From contig CALCHQ010000033.1 of NCBI GenBank assembly GCA_937901085.1, forward strand, positions 62,001 through 126,000: a stretch of 64,000 bases of DNA, in the 5' to 3' direction. How positions within the stretch are numbered: the stretch's first letter is position 1; each line of letters begins with the position of its first letter. Shown here one piece after another: positions 28,020-36,357 of this stretch. Under the pieces are notes generated by a model, which was not told the origin of the DNA, ran no database searches, and saw only the letters and a list, made by a program, of their open reading frames with translations. The stretch is from an uncultured Verrucomicrobiales bacterium. GTDB lineage: Bacteria > Verrucomicrobiota > Verrucomicrobiia > Verrucomicrobiales > Akkermansiaceae. A program made the position numbers and the translations under genes.

Positions 28020-29429
28020 TCAGGGGCGGAAGCCGCCCTTATCCACCTGGCCGGGCTTGGCAGCAGCCCCGCCCGTGCCGCGCTGGCGGCGCTGCGGGCC
28101 GTTCATGCCGAACAAGCCGCCCTGCTTGCCACCGGTGGCAGCCTTGGGCATCGCAACAGCAACGCCTGTCACCAGTTCATCGCCGGCCTTGAGGGTTTCG
28201 CCCTCCAGCACGGTCACCATGCTGCGCGTACCATCGGAATCGCCCTTGATGACGCGCACCGGGGCCACCGTGGTATCGCTCACCTTGCGCCATACGATGG
28301 AGGGACGCCCCTCCCCCTCGGCTCGCGGGCCACGGCCCTTGCCGCGGGCGCTTTCGTCAATCTGCTCCGGCGTGGGGCGGAAATCAAAAGCAGCATCCGG
28401 CACCAGCAGTACATCCTTCATTTCTTTCACGATGAAGTTCACATTGGCGCTCATGTAGGGCAGCAGCTTGCGTTCCGGGTTCTCGATATCCACTTCCACA
28501 ATGTAGGTCACCACATTGGAACTCATGGTGGCATTCGGGCGGATTTTGTTCACCGTGCCGGTAAAGCTCTCATTCGGCAGGGCATCCACCGTGTACTGAA
28601 CCGCCTGCCCAGGCTTCACCTTGGCAATGTCGGCCTCGTTCACGCTGGCCCAGATCTGCATCTTGCTCAAATCGCGTGCCACCAGGAACAGGGTCGTGGC
28701 ATTCATGCTGCTCACCACCGTCTGCCCCACGTTCACCTGGCGCACCACAATCGTGCCATCCACCGGGGTGGAAATGCGGGTGTAATCGCGGTTACGCAGC
28801 TCACTTTCCAGCTGGGCTTCAGCACTCTGCAGCTGGGCCAGTGCGCTGGCCTGCTGGGCCTCAGCCGTCTGCAGCTGAGCCGTGGCGCTCTCCAGATTCG
28901 CGGCGGCAATCTCAGCCGTATTCACATACTGGTCGTACTGCATCTGGGAGAGGGCATCGCCCACACCCAGGTTCCTGGCACGGGCCAGGTCGCGGTCAGC
29001 CTTGTTCTTATTGGCCGTAGCCTGGGAAATGGAAGCCTTAGCCTGGGCAACCGAGGCATCGGACGAAAGAATCTGTGCCTGCGCCTGCGAGACCTGGGCC
29101 TCCGCGCGCTTGATATCCAGCTCCACGATGGTGTCGTCGATGCGGGCGAGCAGCTGCCCGGCTTTCACCTCGCTGCCGTAGTCCACCGGGCGGCCATCAA
29201 CATCCACCCCGAATTCCTTAATCTCACCCGTGACCTGGGCACCCACATCCACCAGCTCCTGGGGTTCCAGTGTACCTGTAGCCTGCACCTTGCTCACAAA
29301 GTCATCCTGCGCCACGGCCACTGTACGGAATTGCTGCTGAGCCACAGCTTCATCGCCAGAGAAATACCAGATTCCGGCACCACCGGCGCAGATAAGGGCT
29401 GCACCACCCCACTTTAAAAAAGCATTCAC
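28020..29429 (-). CDS. MacA-like periplasmic adaptor protein
   Basis: 469-residue membrane-fusion protein. N-terminal anchor (residues 8-25), a lipoyl half (TGTLEPQELVDVGAQVTGEI), a long coiled-coil hairpin very rich in Ala/Gln/Glu (about 110-215), the second lipoyl half (RISTPVDGTIVVRQVNVGQTV), beta-barrel and a C-terminal Gly/Arg-rich tail. It connects the MacB-like pump to the TolC-like channel and is the first gene of the operon. The start is GTG 29429, fixed by a promoter whose -10 box ends 7 bp upstream. Confidence 0.92.
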   Translation of the reverse strand: MNAFLKWGGAALICAGGAGIWYFSGDEAVAQQQFRTVAVAQDDFVSKVQATGTLEPQELVDVGAQVTGEIKEFGVDVDGRPVDYGSEVKAGQLLARIDDTIVELDIKRAEAQVSQAQAQILSSDASVAQAKASISQATANKNKADRDLARARNLGVGDALSQMQYDQYVNTAEIAAANLESATAQLQTAEAQQASALAQLQSAEAQLESELRNRDYTRISTPVDGTIVVRQVNVGQTVVSSMNATTLFLVARDLSKMQIWASVNEADIAKVKPGQAVQYTVDALPNESFTGTVNKIRPNATMSSNVVTYIVEVDIENPERKLLPYMSANVNFIVKEMKDVLLVPDAAFDFRPTPEQIDESARGKGRGPRAEGEGRPSIVWRKVSDTTVAPVRVIKGDSDGTRSMVTVLEGETLKAGDELVTGVAVAMPKAATGGKQGGLFGMNGPQRRQRGTGGAAAKPGQVDKGGFRP

Positions 29430-29436
29430 GGTCTTA

Positions 29437-29466
29437 TTTATAAACTGATTTATATTCCTATGTCAA
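29437..29466 (-). promoter_or_regulatory. Efflux operon promoter, leaderless type
   Basis: Consensus TTGACA (29466-29461), 18 bp, TATAAA (29442-29437). Seven bp separate the -10 box from the GTG start of the adaptor gene. Confidence 0.78.
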
Positions 29467-29501
29467 GCTGCCAACGGCAGTATTCCTACTAACTATGTAC
29501 G

Positions 29502-29538
29502 AAAAAGCCGCGCCAATTCTACACCGCCGCGGCTTTTT
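29502..29538 (-). terminator. PBP2 gene terminator
   Basis: AAAAAGCCGCG (29502-29512) pairs with CGCGGCTTTTT (29528-29538). The hairpin lies 11 bp after the PBP2 stop and gives a T-run on the minus strand; it could also work on the plus strand. Confidence 0.82.
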
Positions 29539-29548
29539 CTGCAAAAGA

Positions 29549-31804
29549 TCAATTCCGGGAGCGGCCGTCATCCCAGCCGGACTGGGAATGGCGTTTTTCG
29601 GCCTCGGCACGCTGGCGTTCGGCCTCCGCGGCGGGTGTTACCGCAGCAGGCTGCACCGCCGGTACAGCAGGCACCACTTCCTCGGCAGTTTCCTCCTCCG
29701 GGCCGGCGGCAGCACCCTCTGCCACCGCCGCACGACGCGTCGGGCCATTGAGTTCTTCCTCCATGCTGGGCTTGATGCTCTCGAAGAAGCTCTTCACCAC
29801 CATGGCCGCCATGTGACCGCCGGAAATGCGCTGGTGCGGCTTGCCTTCATAGAGCGCCGCATAGGCATAACGCGGATTATCTGCCGGGAGGAATCCTGCG
29901 AACCAGGCCAGACGGCAATCCAGCGAAGGCGGCCCCCACTGGGCCGTACCCGTCTTGCCCGCATTGGAAACGTAGCTGATTTTGGCACGGCGGCCTGTAC
30001 CGCCATTCACCACGGCCTTCATCCCCTTACGCACCACGGCCAGAGCCGAACTCATATCCTGCAGATTATTCTGAGCTGTGGGGGTGAACTGGTAGACCAC
30101 GTTGCCATCCTTATCCAGCACCTGGCGTATCAGCTGCAACTTGGGCAGGTACTGGCCATTGGCTATGCCCGCCACACCATGAGCCACCTGCAGCGGCGTG
30201 GCCAGCAAAGCACCCTGGCCGATGGCCATGTTGGCCGCATCACCCGCCATGAAGCCGCGCCCGTAGTTGCGGTGCATCCAGGCCTCGGTGGGTACATTGC
30301 CTGCCTTGTCCGGCAAGGGTAGCCCGGTAGTCGAACCATAGCCGAAACGGCGGGCCACATCGCAGAGACGCGCCGCACCGATTCGCGGTTCGCGGGTGGC
30401 CGCTATCTGGTACATGAAGGGGTTGTTGGAAAGCACCAGCGCCGTCACGCAGTTGATAGAACCGGAAAATTTATTGTGATTCTTGAACTCGTGGCCACCA
30501 ATACGCACGCTGTACGGACAGTTCACATACGTTCCTTCCGTAATCACATCGTGCCGCAAGCCGGCAGCCACCGTAATCGTCTTGAAAGTGGAAGCCGGGG
30601 GATATACACCGGCAAAAGCGCGGGAAACCAGCGGCGTGTTCGGGTCAAGGCGCAGCGCATCGTAATCCTTCTGCGAAATAGCCGGGATAAAGGCATTCGG
30701 GTCAAAATTCGGAGTCGAAGCAAGTACCACCACTTCACCCGAATGCACATCAATCATCACGAAGGCACCACGCCCCAGCGTGTTGTCCCGCAGGGACTGC
30801 TCGGCGGCTTTCTGCCACTCCAGGTTCAGCGTAGTCACAATCGTACCACCGGGTTTCGGCTTGCTCTGCAGCTCGTCCAGAATCTTGTTACCATGTTCAT
30901 CGAACATGAGACGCCAGATGCCCGGCCGCCCGGTCAGCTGCTTGTTGAACTGCTTTTCCAGCCCTGCGCGCCCCTCCTGGCGCTCGAAAATGGGGTCATT
31001 GTGATTGATAGGTCCGGTGGGCAGCTTGGCCTTGACACCCGTATAGCCCAGAATATGGCAGGCCGAGGTCTGATGCGGATAATTGCGGATATATAGAGGA
31101 ATGAGATGCCCATGCTCAATGCCCGTCACTTTGCTCCGGATACCCTCCAGCTCACGGGCGCGGATGGTGGGTCCCACCGGCAGGGCCAGCCAGCGGCGCT
31201 GCTTGTAGTGGTCGAGCAACTGGGCATCCGTTTTCTCGTATACTTTCAGTCCGGCAGCCTCATAAGCCGCTATCACCCGGCGGGCAATACCAAGGATATT
31301 CTCTTCACTCTCATCCTGCAGCTGCCCGAAATTGACTGCCGGCTGGTACGCCACCTCGGAACAAGCCATCACCAGACCGTTGCGGTCGGAAATAATGCCA
31401 CGGGGGCCCGGCACCGTCAGCGACATCGTGCGGGCATTCCGCCGATTCGTCGCGTATGCCACGCGGGAGGGGTCATGCACTGAAGGGTCAGTCACAGATG
31501 TCGTGGGCTTGAGGGAGTCCAGTCCGGCATCATCCTGCGCGGAAGCATCAGAGCCGGTTTCCACATGCACCGGAGAATCCGGATCGGCTGTCTTTTCATA
31601 ACTTTCTGCCTGTTCCACGCCCTCCTGCATCGTGGGCGCGTGGTCCTCGCCACCCAGCTTCACCGTCTCCACAATTTCCTCGGCGGCCTCATCATCCGGA
31701 AGGTCGGCAATAAACGGTACCTCCCCCTGCTGCCCCATGGCGGCAGGGATTCCCCATATCAAAGCCAGAAAAACGAATCCGGTGTAGAGCTTACTCCTGA
31801 GCAT
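29549..31804 (-). CDS. mrdA: Penicillin-binding protein 2 (elongasome transpeptidase)
   Basis: 751-residue class B PBP that cross-links peptidoglycan during elongation. Order: N-terminal hydrophobic anchor/signal (8-23), an acidic Glu/Asp-rich stretch (about 30-115) not seen in E. coli PBP2, the dimerisation domain (GPRGIISDRNGLVMA), and the transpeptidase with SxxK in PPASTFKT, SxN in LSNNP and KTG in AGKTGTAQW, all intact. The C-terminal 75 residues are an Ala/Glu/Pro-rich tail. No mreBCD or rodA neighbour is in the window. The upstream -10 box ends 9 bp before the ATG. Confidence 0.92.
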   Translation of the reverse strand: MLRSKLYTGFVFLALIWGIPAAMGQQGEVPFIADLPDDEAAEEIVETVKLGGEDHAPTMQEGVEQAESYEKTADPDSPVHVETGSDASAQDDAGLDSLKPTTSVTDPSVHDPSRVAYATNRRNARTMSLTVPGPRGIISDRNGLVMACSEVAYQPAVNFGQLQDESEENILGIARRVIAAYEAAGLKVYEKTDAQLLDHYKQRRWLALPVGPTIRARELEGIRSKVTGIEHGHLIPLYIRNYPHQTSACHILGYTGVKAKLPTGPINHNDPIFERQEGRAGLEKQFNKQLTGRPGIWRLMFDEHGNKILDELQSKPKPGGTIVTTLNLEWQKAAEQSLRDNTLGRGAFVMIDVHSGEVVVLASTPNFDPNAFIPAISQKDYDALRLDPNTPLVSRAFAGVYPPASTFKTITVAAGLRHDVITEGTYVNCPYSVRIGGHEFKNHNKFSGSINCVTALVLSNNPFMYQIAATREPRIGAARLCDVARRFGYGSTTGLPLPDKAGNVPTEAWMHRNYGRGFMAGDAANMAIGQGALLATPLQVAHGVAGIANGQYLPKLQLIRQVLDKDGNVVYQFTPTAQNNLQDMSSALAVVRKGMKAVVNGGTGRRAKISYVSNAGKTGTAQWGPPSLDCRLAWFAGFLPADNPRYAYAALYEGKPHQRISGGHMAAMVVKSFFESIKPSMEEELNGPTRRAAVAEGAAAGPEEETAEEVVPAVPAVQPAAVTPAAEAERQRAEAEKRHSQSGWDDGRSRN

Positions 31805-31813
31805 TGCACCCGC

Positions 31814-31842
31814 ATTCTACCTCATTTTGCCCGCTCACGCAA
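31814..31842 (-). promoter_or_regulatory. mrdA promoter, leaderless type
   Basis: TTGCGT (31842-31837), 17 bp, TAGAAT (31819-31814); the -10 box ends 9 bp before ATG 31804, for a leader of about 2 nt. Confidence 0.72.
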
Positions 31843-31844
31843 CG

Positions 31845-31876
31845 AAAAAAGCCTGGTTGCCATTACGCAACCAGGC
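31845..31876 (-). terminator. rpmA terminator
   Basis: Perfect 10-bp stem GCCTGGTTGC (31851-31860) with GCAACCAGGC (31867-31876), then six T on the minus strand (31850-31845). It ends the rplU-rpmA transcript and overlaps the -35 region of mrdA. Confidence 0.88.
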
Positions 31877-31901
31877 TTTTGTCTGCTTCGGAGGGCGTTG
31901 A

Positions 31902-32150
31902 TTAAGCCTCGGGAGCAACGTTGACGCGGCGGCCTTCGCGATCGAAGAACACGCGGCCATCAACCAGGGAGAAAATCGTGTAATCGCGACCCATGCCCAC
32001 GCCCTTGCCGGGATGGAACTTGGTGCCACGCTGGCGGACGATGATGTTGCCGGCGATGACGGTCTGACCACCAAACTTCTTCACGCCGAGGCGCTTGCTG
32101 CGGGAATCACGACCGTTACGTACGGAACCTTGACCTTTCTTATGTGCCAT
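31902..32150 (-). CDS. rpmA: 50S ribosomal protein L27
   Basis: 82-residue ribosomal protein. The N-terminal [16 protein letters not shown], which reaches toward the peptidyl-transferase centre, and [15 protein letters not shown] are the family signature. No N-terminal extension requiring a Prp-type protease is present. It is the second gene of the rplU-rpmA operon, 35 bp after rplU. Confidence 0.98.
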   Translation of the reverse strand: MAHKKGQGSVRNGRDSRSKRLGVKKFGGQTVIAGNIIVRQRGTKFHPGKGVGMGRDYTIFSLVDGRVFFDREGRRVNVAPEA

Positions 32151-32185
32151 GACTAGTTAGTATCTATGGGATAGGGGGTTAATAA

Positions 32186-32506
32186 TCAGGCGTTGATAGC
32201 GGTAATCTGCACCTTGGTAAGAGCGGCGCGGAAACCCTTCTTCTTGTGGAAACCCTTGCGGCGCTTGAACTTGAAAGCGATGCCCTTGGCGCCACGAGCC
32301 TCCGGATCCAGCACCTTGGCCGTCACCGTTGCACCTGCCACCGTGGGAGCGCCCACCTTCGTCTCACCCTCGTTCTCCACCAGGAGTACCTGGTCGAACG
32401 TGGTCTCGCCATCCTTCTCCAGACCAGCGAGGCGGTCTACGGTGAGGATATCACCGACCGTCACACGGTACTGCTTGCTGCCGGAAGTGAAAACTGCGTA
32501 TGCCAT
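32186..32506 (-). CDS. rplU: 50S ribosomal protein L21
   Basis: 106-residue 23S rRNA-binding protein. Family features: YAVFTSGSKQYRVTVGD at the start and KFKRRKGFHKKKGFR near residues 79-93, with QITAINA at the end. The start ATG 32506 is favoured over an upstream in-frame ATG at 32572 because a TATAAT promoter lies between them. The predicted 39-nt leader carries a small hairpin at its 5' end. Confidence 0.97.
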   Translation of the reverse strand: MAYAVFTSGSKQYRVTVGDILTVDRLAGLEKDGETTFDQVLLVENEGETKVGAPTVAGATVTAKVLDPEARGAKGIAFKFKRRKGFHKKKGFRAALTKVQITAINA

Positions 32507-32530
32507 AATTTTCAGAATTTTGATGTTGCA

Positions 32531-32544
32531 CCCGCTCATGCGGG
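32531..32544 (-). promoter_or_regulatory. Hairpin at the 5' end of the rplU leader
   Basis: CCCGC (32531-32535) pairs with GCGGG (32540-32544), loop of 4. It begins within 1-2 nt of the predicted transcription start at about 32545. It could stabilise the mRNA or serve L21 feedback; no match to a known leader family is claimed. Confidence 0.45.
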
Positions 32545-32551
32545 CTGGCAC

Positions 32552-32579
32552 ATTATAGGCACGCAAGCGCATTTGTAAA
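32552..32579 (-). promoter_or_regulatory. rplU-rpmA promoter
   Basis: TTTACA (32579-32574), 16 bp, consensus TATAAT (32557-32552); predicted start about 32545, giving a 39-nt leader, so this is a leadered promoter unlike many others here. Confidence 0.8.
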
Positions 32580-32597
32580 GAAAAATTTCACACAAAA

Positions 32598-33044
32598 ATG
32601 AAAAATTTACAAAAAATTTTCAATCATTCTCCCATCGAGGTCTCATCCGAAGCCGGAATGGTAGCGCTTGGACGGTCTCTGGCTGCCGAACTGGAGGCGG
32701 GTCAGGTATTCGGCCTGGTGGGCGACCTGGGTGCTGGCAAGACGCACCTGATACAGGGTATTCTGGAAGGCCTGGGGGCGGGCAACCCGGCGGCCAGCCC
32801 CACTTTTTCCCTGGTGCATGAGCATGATGACGGCGCCCTGCCCGTCGCCCACTTCGATTTCTACCGCATGAAGAGCCCGCAGGAGGCCATCGGCATCGGC
32901 TGGGATGAATATCTGGAAAGCGGCCGCATCCTGCTGGTGGAATGGGCCGACCGTTTTGAGGGCGCTCTCATGCCGGCAGACACCCGCTGGCTGGTGCTCC
33001 GCCACACCGGCGAAACCACCCGCACCGTCACCCTGGTGGAGTGA
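32598..33044 (+). CDS. tsaE: tRNA threonylcarbamoyladenosine biosynthesis ATPase TsaE
   Basis: 148-residue ATPase that works with TsaB and TsaD to make t6A37 on ANN-decoding tRNAs. Walker A GDLGAGKTHL is at about residues 42-51, then SPTFSLVHEH (family switch region), HFDFYRM (Walker B-like region) and LLVEWADRF. The gene stands alone and diverges from rplU; its -35 area overlaps that promoter. ATG 32598 gives a normal family length. No clear Shine-Dalgarno sequence. Confidence 0.94.
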   Translation: MKNLQKIFNHSPIEVSSEAGMVALGRSLAAELEAGQVFGLVGDLGAGKTHLIQGILEGLGAGNPAASPTFSLVHEHDDGALPVAHFDFYRMKSPQEAIGIGWDEYLESGRILLVEWADRFEGALMPADTRWLVLRHTGETTRTVTLVE

Positions 33045-33080
33045 TTATTAGTGATTAGTGAATAATGATTAGTGATTAAT
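33042..33080. repeat. TGATTAGTGA direct-repeat array
   Basis: Short AT-rich array immediately after the tsaE stop built from TGATTA/TTAGTGA units (four or five copies, imperfect). Same unit as at 16947-17008. On the reverse strand it would read as a 'LITNHYS' peptide repeat, which is a shadow and not a protein. Confidence 0.7.
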
Positions 33081-33117
33081 TTTAAGTCCGGCGGGGGCCG
33101 GGCTGCGTACTCTCCGT

Positions 33118-33426
33118 CTGAATCAAACACCATCAGCAATTCCCGATAGCGAGATTCTGATCTCCCCCCCCCCGATGGCCAGGGTGCAGCTGGATATCCG
33201 CCTGCAGGATGACACCCTGCAGATGACCCCGCGGATGATGGCCGGGTTGTTCCAGACAACGGTGCAGAACATCATCATGCACGTCGGAAATATATACAAA
33301 GAAGCTGATTTTCGACGAAATGGAACTCGTAAGGATTTCTTACAAGTTCGAAAAGAAGACTCCCGAAACGTGCGGCGTCCGGTCAATTGCTACAACCTGG
33401 ACATATCCCCTGGCGCCAGGGTATGA
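33118..33426 (+). pseudogene. Decayed RhuM-family (virulence protein) gene fragment
   Basis: Reading from 33118 gives (L)NQTPSAIPDSEILI then VQLDIRLQDDTLQMTP, AGLFQTT, HVGNIYKEADF, and NCYNLDI, which tracks the N-terminal 100 residues of RhuM-family proteins (typical EILIYQTEDG, VDVRLEDETVWLTQ, MAELF, HIKNIYEEGEL, YNLDMI). The expected ATG is CTG, the stretch after EILI is replaced by a run of ten C (33164-33173) coding Pro residues, and the frame stops after YNLDI where about 200 more residues are expected. So it is a remnant. RhuM genes are commonly found on mobile islands; no intact element surrounds it. Confidence 0.7.
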
Positions 33427-33523
33427 GCCGGTTGTACCGCAGAATGCTCCACAAGGCAGCGGCCTGTCAATACAACAAGCAGGAGCAGAAAGCCGATGAT
33501 AACTCCGGATACTTTCAGTATTC

Positions 33524-34642
33524 TCATACATCAAACAGCGAAAGCACGGCCTCTGCTGCTTTGGCGGCGGCGCCGCCGTGGCCAAGGGTGGCCATGGATT
33601 CCTGCATCTCAGCCTGCACCTTGGCGCGGGACTCCGGCTGGGTGAGGCGCTCCAGCTCGGCAATGCAGTTCTCCACATTGAAGTCGCGCTGAATCAGCTC
33701 GCGGGTCACCGGCTTGTCCACCAGGATGTTCACCATGCCGATGTACTTGATGGTGAGAATCATGCGGCCAATCCAGTATGTACCGGCCGATACCTTGTAC
33801 ACCAGCGCAAAGGGAAGCTCATGCAGAGCGGCTTCGAGCGTGGCGGTGCCGCTGGTCACAAGGGCGGCTTCGGCGCGGTCCATCAGGTCATGGTAGCTGC
33901 CGGGGCAGATGTTGATGACCTCGGCCGGCATGCCGGCTTCCTCTGCCATGCGGCGCATGACGGCGGCCAGTTTCTCAGAGGAGGCGGAAGTCTCAAAGCG
34001 CCATTCGGGGTGGCGGGTGCGGAGTTCCTTCACCACGTCCAGGAACACCGGGAAATGGCGCTCTACCTCGCGGTTGCGGCTACCGGGGAAAAGGCCGATG
34101 AGGTTCTTCTCGCGCACATCGGTGCGTCGGGCGGCCAGAATATCATCCACCAGCGGGTGGCCCACAAACTCGGTACGCAACCCGGCTTTCTCAAAGAGGG
34201 GCTTTTCAAAGGGGAAGGTACACATCATGAGGTCGAGTACCGCGGCCAGCTTGGGAATGCGCCCCTTCTTCCACGCCCACACCATGGGGGCAATGAACCA
34301 GGCAATCTTCGTTTTCGGTGAAACTTTCTTCACCCGCTCAGCCAGGCGCTGGTTGAAGCCGGGGTAGTCGATAAGCAGCAGGCAGTCCGGCTGTTCGGCG
34401 GCGATGCGCTCGGTCATTTCCTTGAGCTTGCGGGCAAAGAAGCGGATGTGGCGCAGCACTTCCACAATGCCGATGACGGCGGCGGCATCGGCCCAGTCCT
34501 CCACGCCGGGGGCCAGGGCATGCATCCGATTACCGCCCAGCCCCACGATTTCCAGGTCGGGACGGCGGCGCAGCAGTTCCTGAATCACCAGTGCGCCCTG
34601 TTTATCGCCGCTTTTCTCGCCGGCTACCACAAACATCTTCAT
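33524..34642 (-). CDS. lpxB: Lipid-A-disaccharide synthase
   Basis: 372-residue peripheral membrane glycosyltransferase (GT19) that condenses UDP-diacylglucosamine and lipid X. Family motifs: AGEKSGDKQGA at residues 7-17, the GLGGNRM loop at about 34-40, DYPGFNQRLA at about 92-101, APMVWAWKKGRI near 118, GHPLVDDI near 161 and LFPGSRNREVERH in the C-terminal half. It indicates an outer membrane with lipid A. It diverges from dedA by 77 bp. The -10 box ends 6 bp before the ATG. Confidence 0.95.
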   Translation of the reverse strand: MKMFVVAGEKSGDKQGALVIQELLRRRPDLEIVGLGGNRMHALAPGVEDWADAAAVIGIVEVLRHIRFFARKLKEMTERIAAEQPDCLLLIDYPGFNQRLAERVKKVSPKTKIAWFIAPMVWAWKKGRIPKLAAVLDLMMCTFPFEKPLFEKAGLRTEFVGHPLVDDILAARRTDVREKNLIGLFPGSRNREVERHFPVFLDVVKELRTRHPEWRFETSASSEKLAAVMRRMAEEAGMPAEVINICPGSYHDLMDRAEAALVTSGTATLEAALHELPFALVYKVSAGTYWIGRMILTIKYIGMVNILVDKPVTRELIQRDFNVENCIAELERLTQPESRAKVQAEMQESMATLGHGGAAAKAAEAVLSLFDV

Positions 34643-34648
34643 GCCAGC

Positions 34649-34677
34649 ACTCTATCACGCGCGCGAAAAAATTGCAA
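34649..34677 (-). promoter_or_regulatory. lpxB promoter, leaderless type
   Basis: TTGCAA (34677-34672), 17 bp, TAGAGT (34654-34649) with extended TGA. Six bp lie between the -10 box and ATG 34642. Confidence 0.78.
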
Positions 34678-34684
34678 GAAAAGA

Positions 34685-34713
34685 CTTTTATTCCATGCAA
34701 ATGTGTGCATAAT
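34685..34713 (+). promoter_or_regulatory. dedA-nadA promoter, leaderless type
   Basis: CATAAT (34708-34713) ends 6 bp before ATG 34720. The -35 position 17 bp upstream is weak (CTTTTA, 34685-34690). Lies back to back with the lpxB promoter. Confidence 0.55.
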
Positions 34714-34719
34714 CCCCGC

Positions 34720-35352
34720 ATGCACGAATTCCTTGTCTACTGTATGGACTGCATTCAGCAGTGGGGGTACTGGGGCGTCATCATCCTGATGGCCATGGAA
34801 AGCTCCATCATCCCGGTACCGAGTGAAATCGTTGTGCCGCCGGCGGCCATTGCCGCCACTTTTCCCGATTCCGCCATGTCTTTCTGGGGCGTGGTGCTGG
34901 CCGGTACGGTGGGTTCCTACCTGGGTTCGTGCGTGATGTACTTCATGGCGCTCTGGCTGGGGCGGCCCTTCATGTACCGTTTCGGCAAGTATTTCCTGAT
35001 GCCGCCGCACAAGATTGAAAAGGCCGAGGTCTTCATGAACAAGTATTCCACCGCCGGTATTTTCTTTGCGCGTTTCCTGCCGGTGGTGCGCCACCTCATT
35101 TCCATCCCGGCCGGCCTGGTGAAGATGAATTTCAGCGCTTTCAGTCTGGCCACCATCACAGGCTCTGCCATCTGGTGCTGGGTGCTGGCCTGGTTCGGCA
35201 ACAAGGTGGGGCGCGAACACCCCGGCATCATGGACAGCCCGGAGGACCTCGTGCATGCCGTGAAGGATGAATCCCACCTGGTGGTACTTGCCATTGTCAT
35301 GGTGGCAGGTCTTTATGCCCTCATGAAATACATGACCCGCGATAAAAAATAA
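34720..35352 (+). CDS. DedA-family membrane protein
   Basis: 210-residue inner-membrane protein of the DedA (SNARE-associated/VTT) superfamily, whose members flip or recycle lipid carriers and affect envelope integrity. Motifs: MESSIIPVPSEIVVPPAA at about 23-40 and FFARFLPVVRHLISIPAGLVKMN at about 112-134 (seen as ARFLPVVRH and IPAGL), the family's two re-entrant regions; C-terminal helix at 188-205. ATG 34720 is set by the promoter; the in-frame start 34591 lies within lpxB's coding region. nadA follows by 12 bp. Confidence 0.88.
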   Translation: MHEFLVYCMDCIQQWGYWGVIILMAMESSIIPVPSEIVVPPAAIAATFPDSAMSFWGVVLAGTVGSYLGSCVMYFMALWLGRPFMYRFGKYFLMPPHKIEKAEVFMNKYSTAGIFFARFLPVVRHLISIPAGLVKMNFSAFSLATITGSAIWCWVLAWFGNKVGREHPGIMDSPEDLVHAVKDESHLVVLAIVMVAGLYALMKYMTRDKK

Positions 35353-35364
35353 TTTTTCCCTACC

Positions 35365-36297
35365 ATGAGCAACGAAAACCTCATCGACGAAATTCTGCGT
35401 CTCAAGCAGGAGCGCAATGCCATCATCCTGGCGCACAGCTACCAGCGCCCGGAAATTCAGGATCTGGCCGACTTCGTGGGCGATTCCCTGGCACTTGCCC
35501 GCAAGGCTCAGGAAGCCCGGTGCGATGTCATCGTCTTCTGCGGGGTGCATTTCATGGCCGAAACGGCCTGCATTCTGAACCCTGGCCGCACCGTACTGCT
35601 GCCGGATGCCGACGCCGCCTGCTCGCTGGAATCCTCCTGCCCGGCAGGGGAACTGGCTGCCTTCCTTGAAGAGAACAAGGAGAAGAACTACTACGTGGTC
35701 GCCTATGTGAACTGCTCCATCGGGGTCAAGGCGCTGGCAGATGTCATCGTGACCAGCGGCAACGCCCGGCGCATCATCGAGACGGCTCCCACCGACCGCC
35801 CCATCCTCTTTGTGCCCGACCAGAACCTGGGTGCCTGGACTTCCCTGCAAACCGGGCGCGCCATGACGATGTGGAACGGAGCCTGCCATGTTCACCAGCG
35901 CTTCACGCGCGACCAGCTGCTGGCCACCAGGGAACAATATCCCCAGGCGCAAATTGTCTGCCACCCGGAATGCCAGGAACCCATCCGCCTGCTGGCCGAC
36001 CACATCTGCTCCACAGAAAAGATGATTCCGTACTGCCGCGAAGCGGACTGCCAGCAGTTCATCATCGTGACAGAGACTGGCATCCTGCACCGTCTCCGCA
36101 AGCTGGTGCCGGGCAAGCAGTTCATTCCCGTCGACATGGGCAAATGCTCCTGCGCCGAGTGTGAGTTCATGAAGCTCAACACGCTGGAGAAGCTGCGGAA
36201 CTGCCTGCGCGACATGGCACCGGAAGTGCGCGTGCCGGAAGAACTGCGCCTGCGCGCCGCTGCCCCGCTGGAACGCATGCTGGAGCTTTCCAGATAG
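35365..36297 (+). CDS. nadA: Quinolinate synthase
   Basis: [4Fe-4S] enzyme of de novo NAD synthesis that condenses iminoaspartate with dihydroxyacetone phosphate. 310 residues with the three-fold related domains: AHSYQRPEIQD (about 24-34), FCGVHFMAE (first cluster Cys, about 56), YVNCSIGVKA (about 113), PDQNLG (about 151), CHPECQEP (second Cys) and CEFMKLNTLEKL (third Cys, near 271). No nadB or nadC is adjacent. It is co-directional with dedA 12 bp upstream, so they probably share a promoter. Confidence 0.95.
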   Translation: MSNENLIDEILRLKQERNAIILAHSYQRPEIQDLADFVGDSLALARKAQEARCDVIVFCGVHFMAETACILNPGRTVLLPDADAACSLESSCPAGELAAFLEENKEKNYYVVAYVNCSIGVKALADVIVTSGNARRIIETAPTDRPILFVPDQNLGAWTSLQTGRAMTMWNGACHVHQRFTRDQLLATREQYPQAQIVCHPECQEPIRLLADHICSTEKMIPYCREADCQQFIIVTETGILHRLRKLVPGKQFIPVDMGKCSCAECEFMKLNTLEKLRNCLRDMAPEVRVPEELRLRAAAPLERMLELSR

Positions 36298-36357
36298 CAG
36301 ATAATTGCGTAGGCATCATTAAAAAATCCGCGCAAAATCGAGATACAAAGATGTAGA

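Noticed and set aside
33042..33080. CRISPR array
   Set aside because: Units are short, directly adjoining and have no unique spacers; no cas genes are in the window.
32861..33259. Minus-strand frame with peptide repeat 'LITNHYSLITNN'
   Set aside because: It is a translation of the TGATTAGTGA DNA repeat, not a protein.
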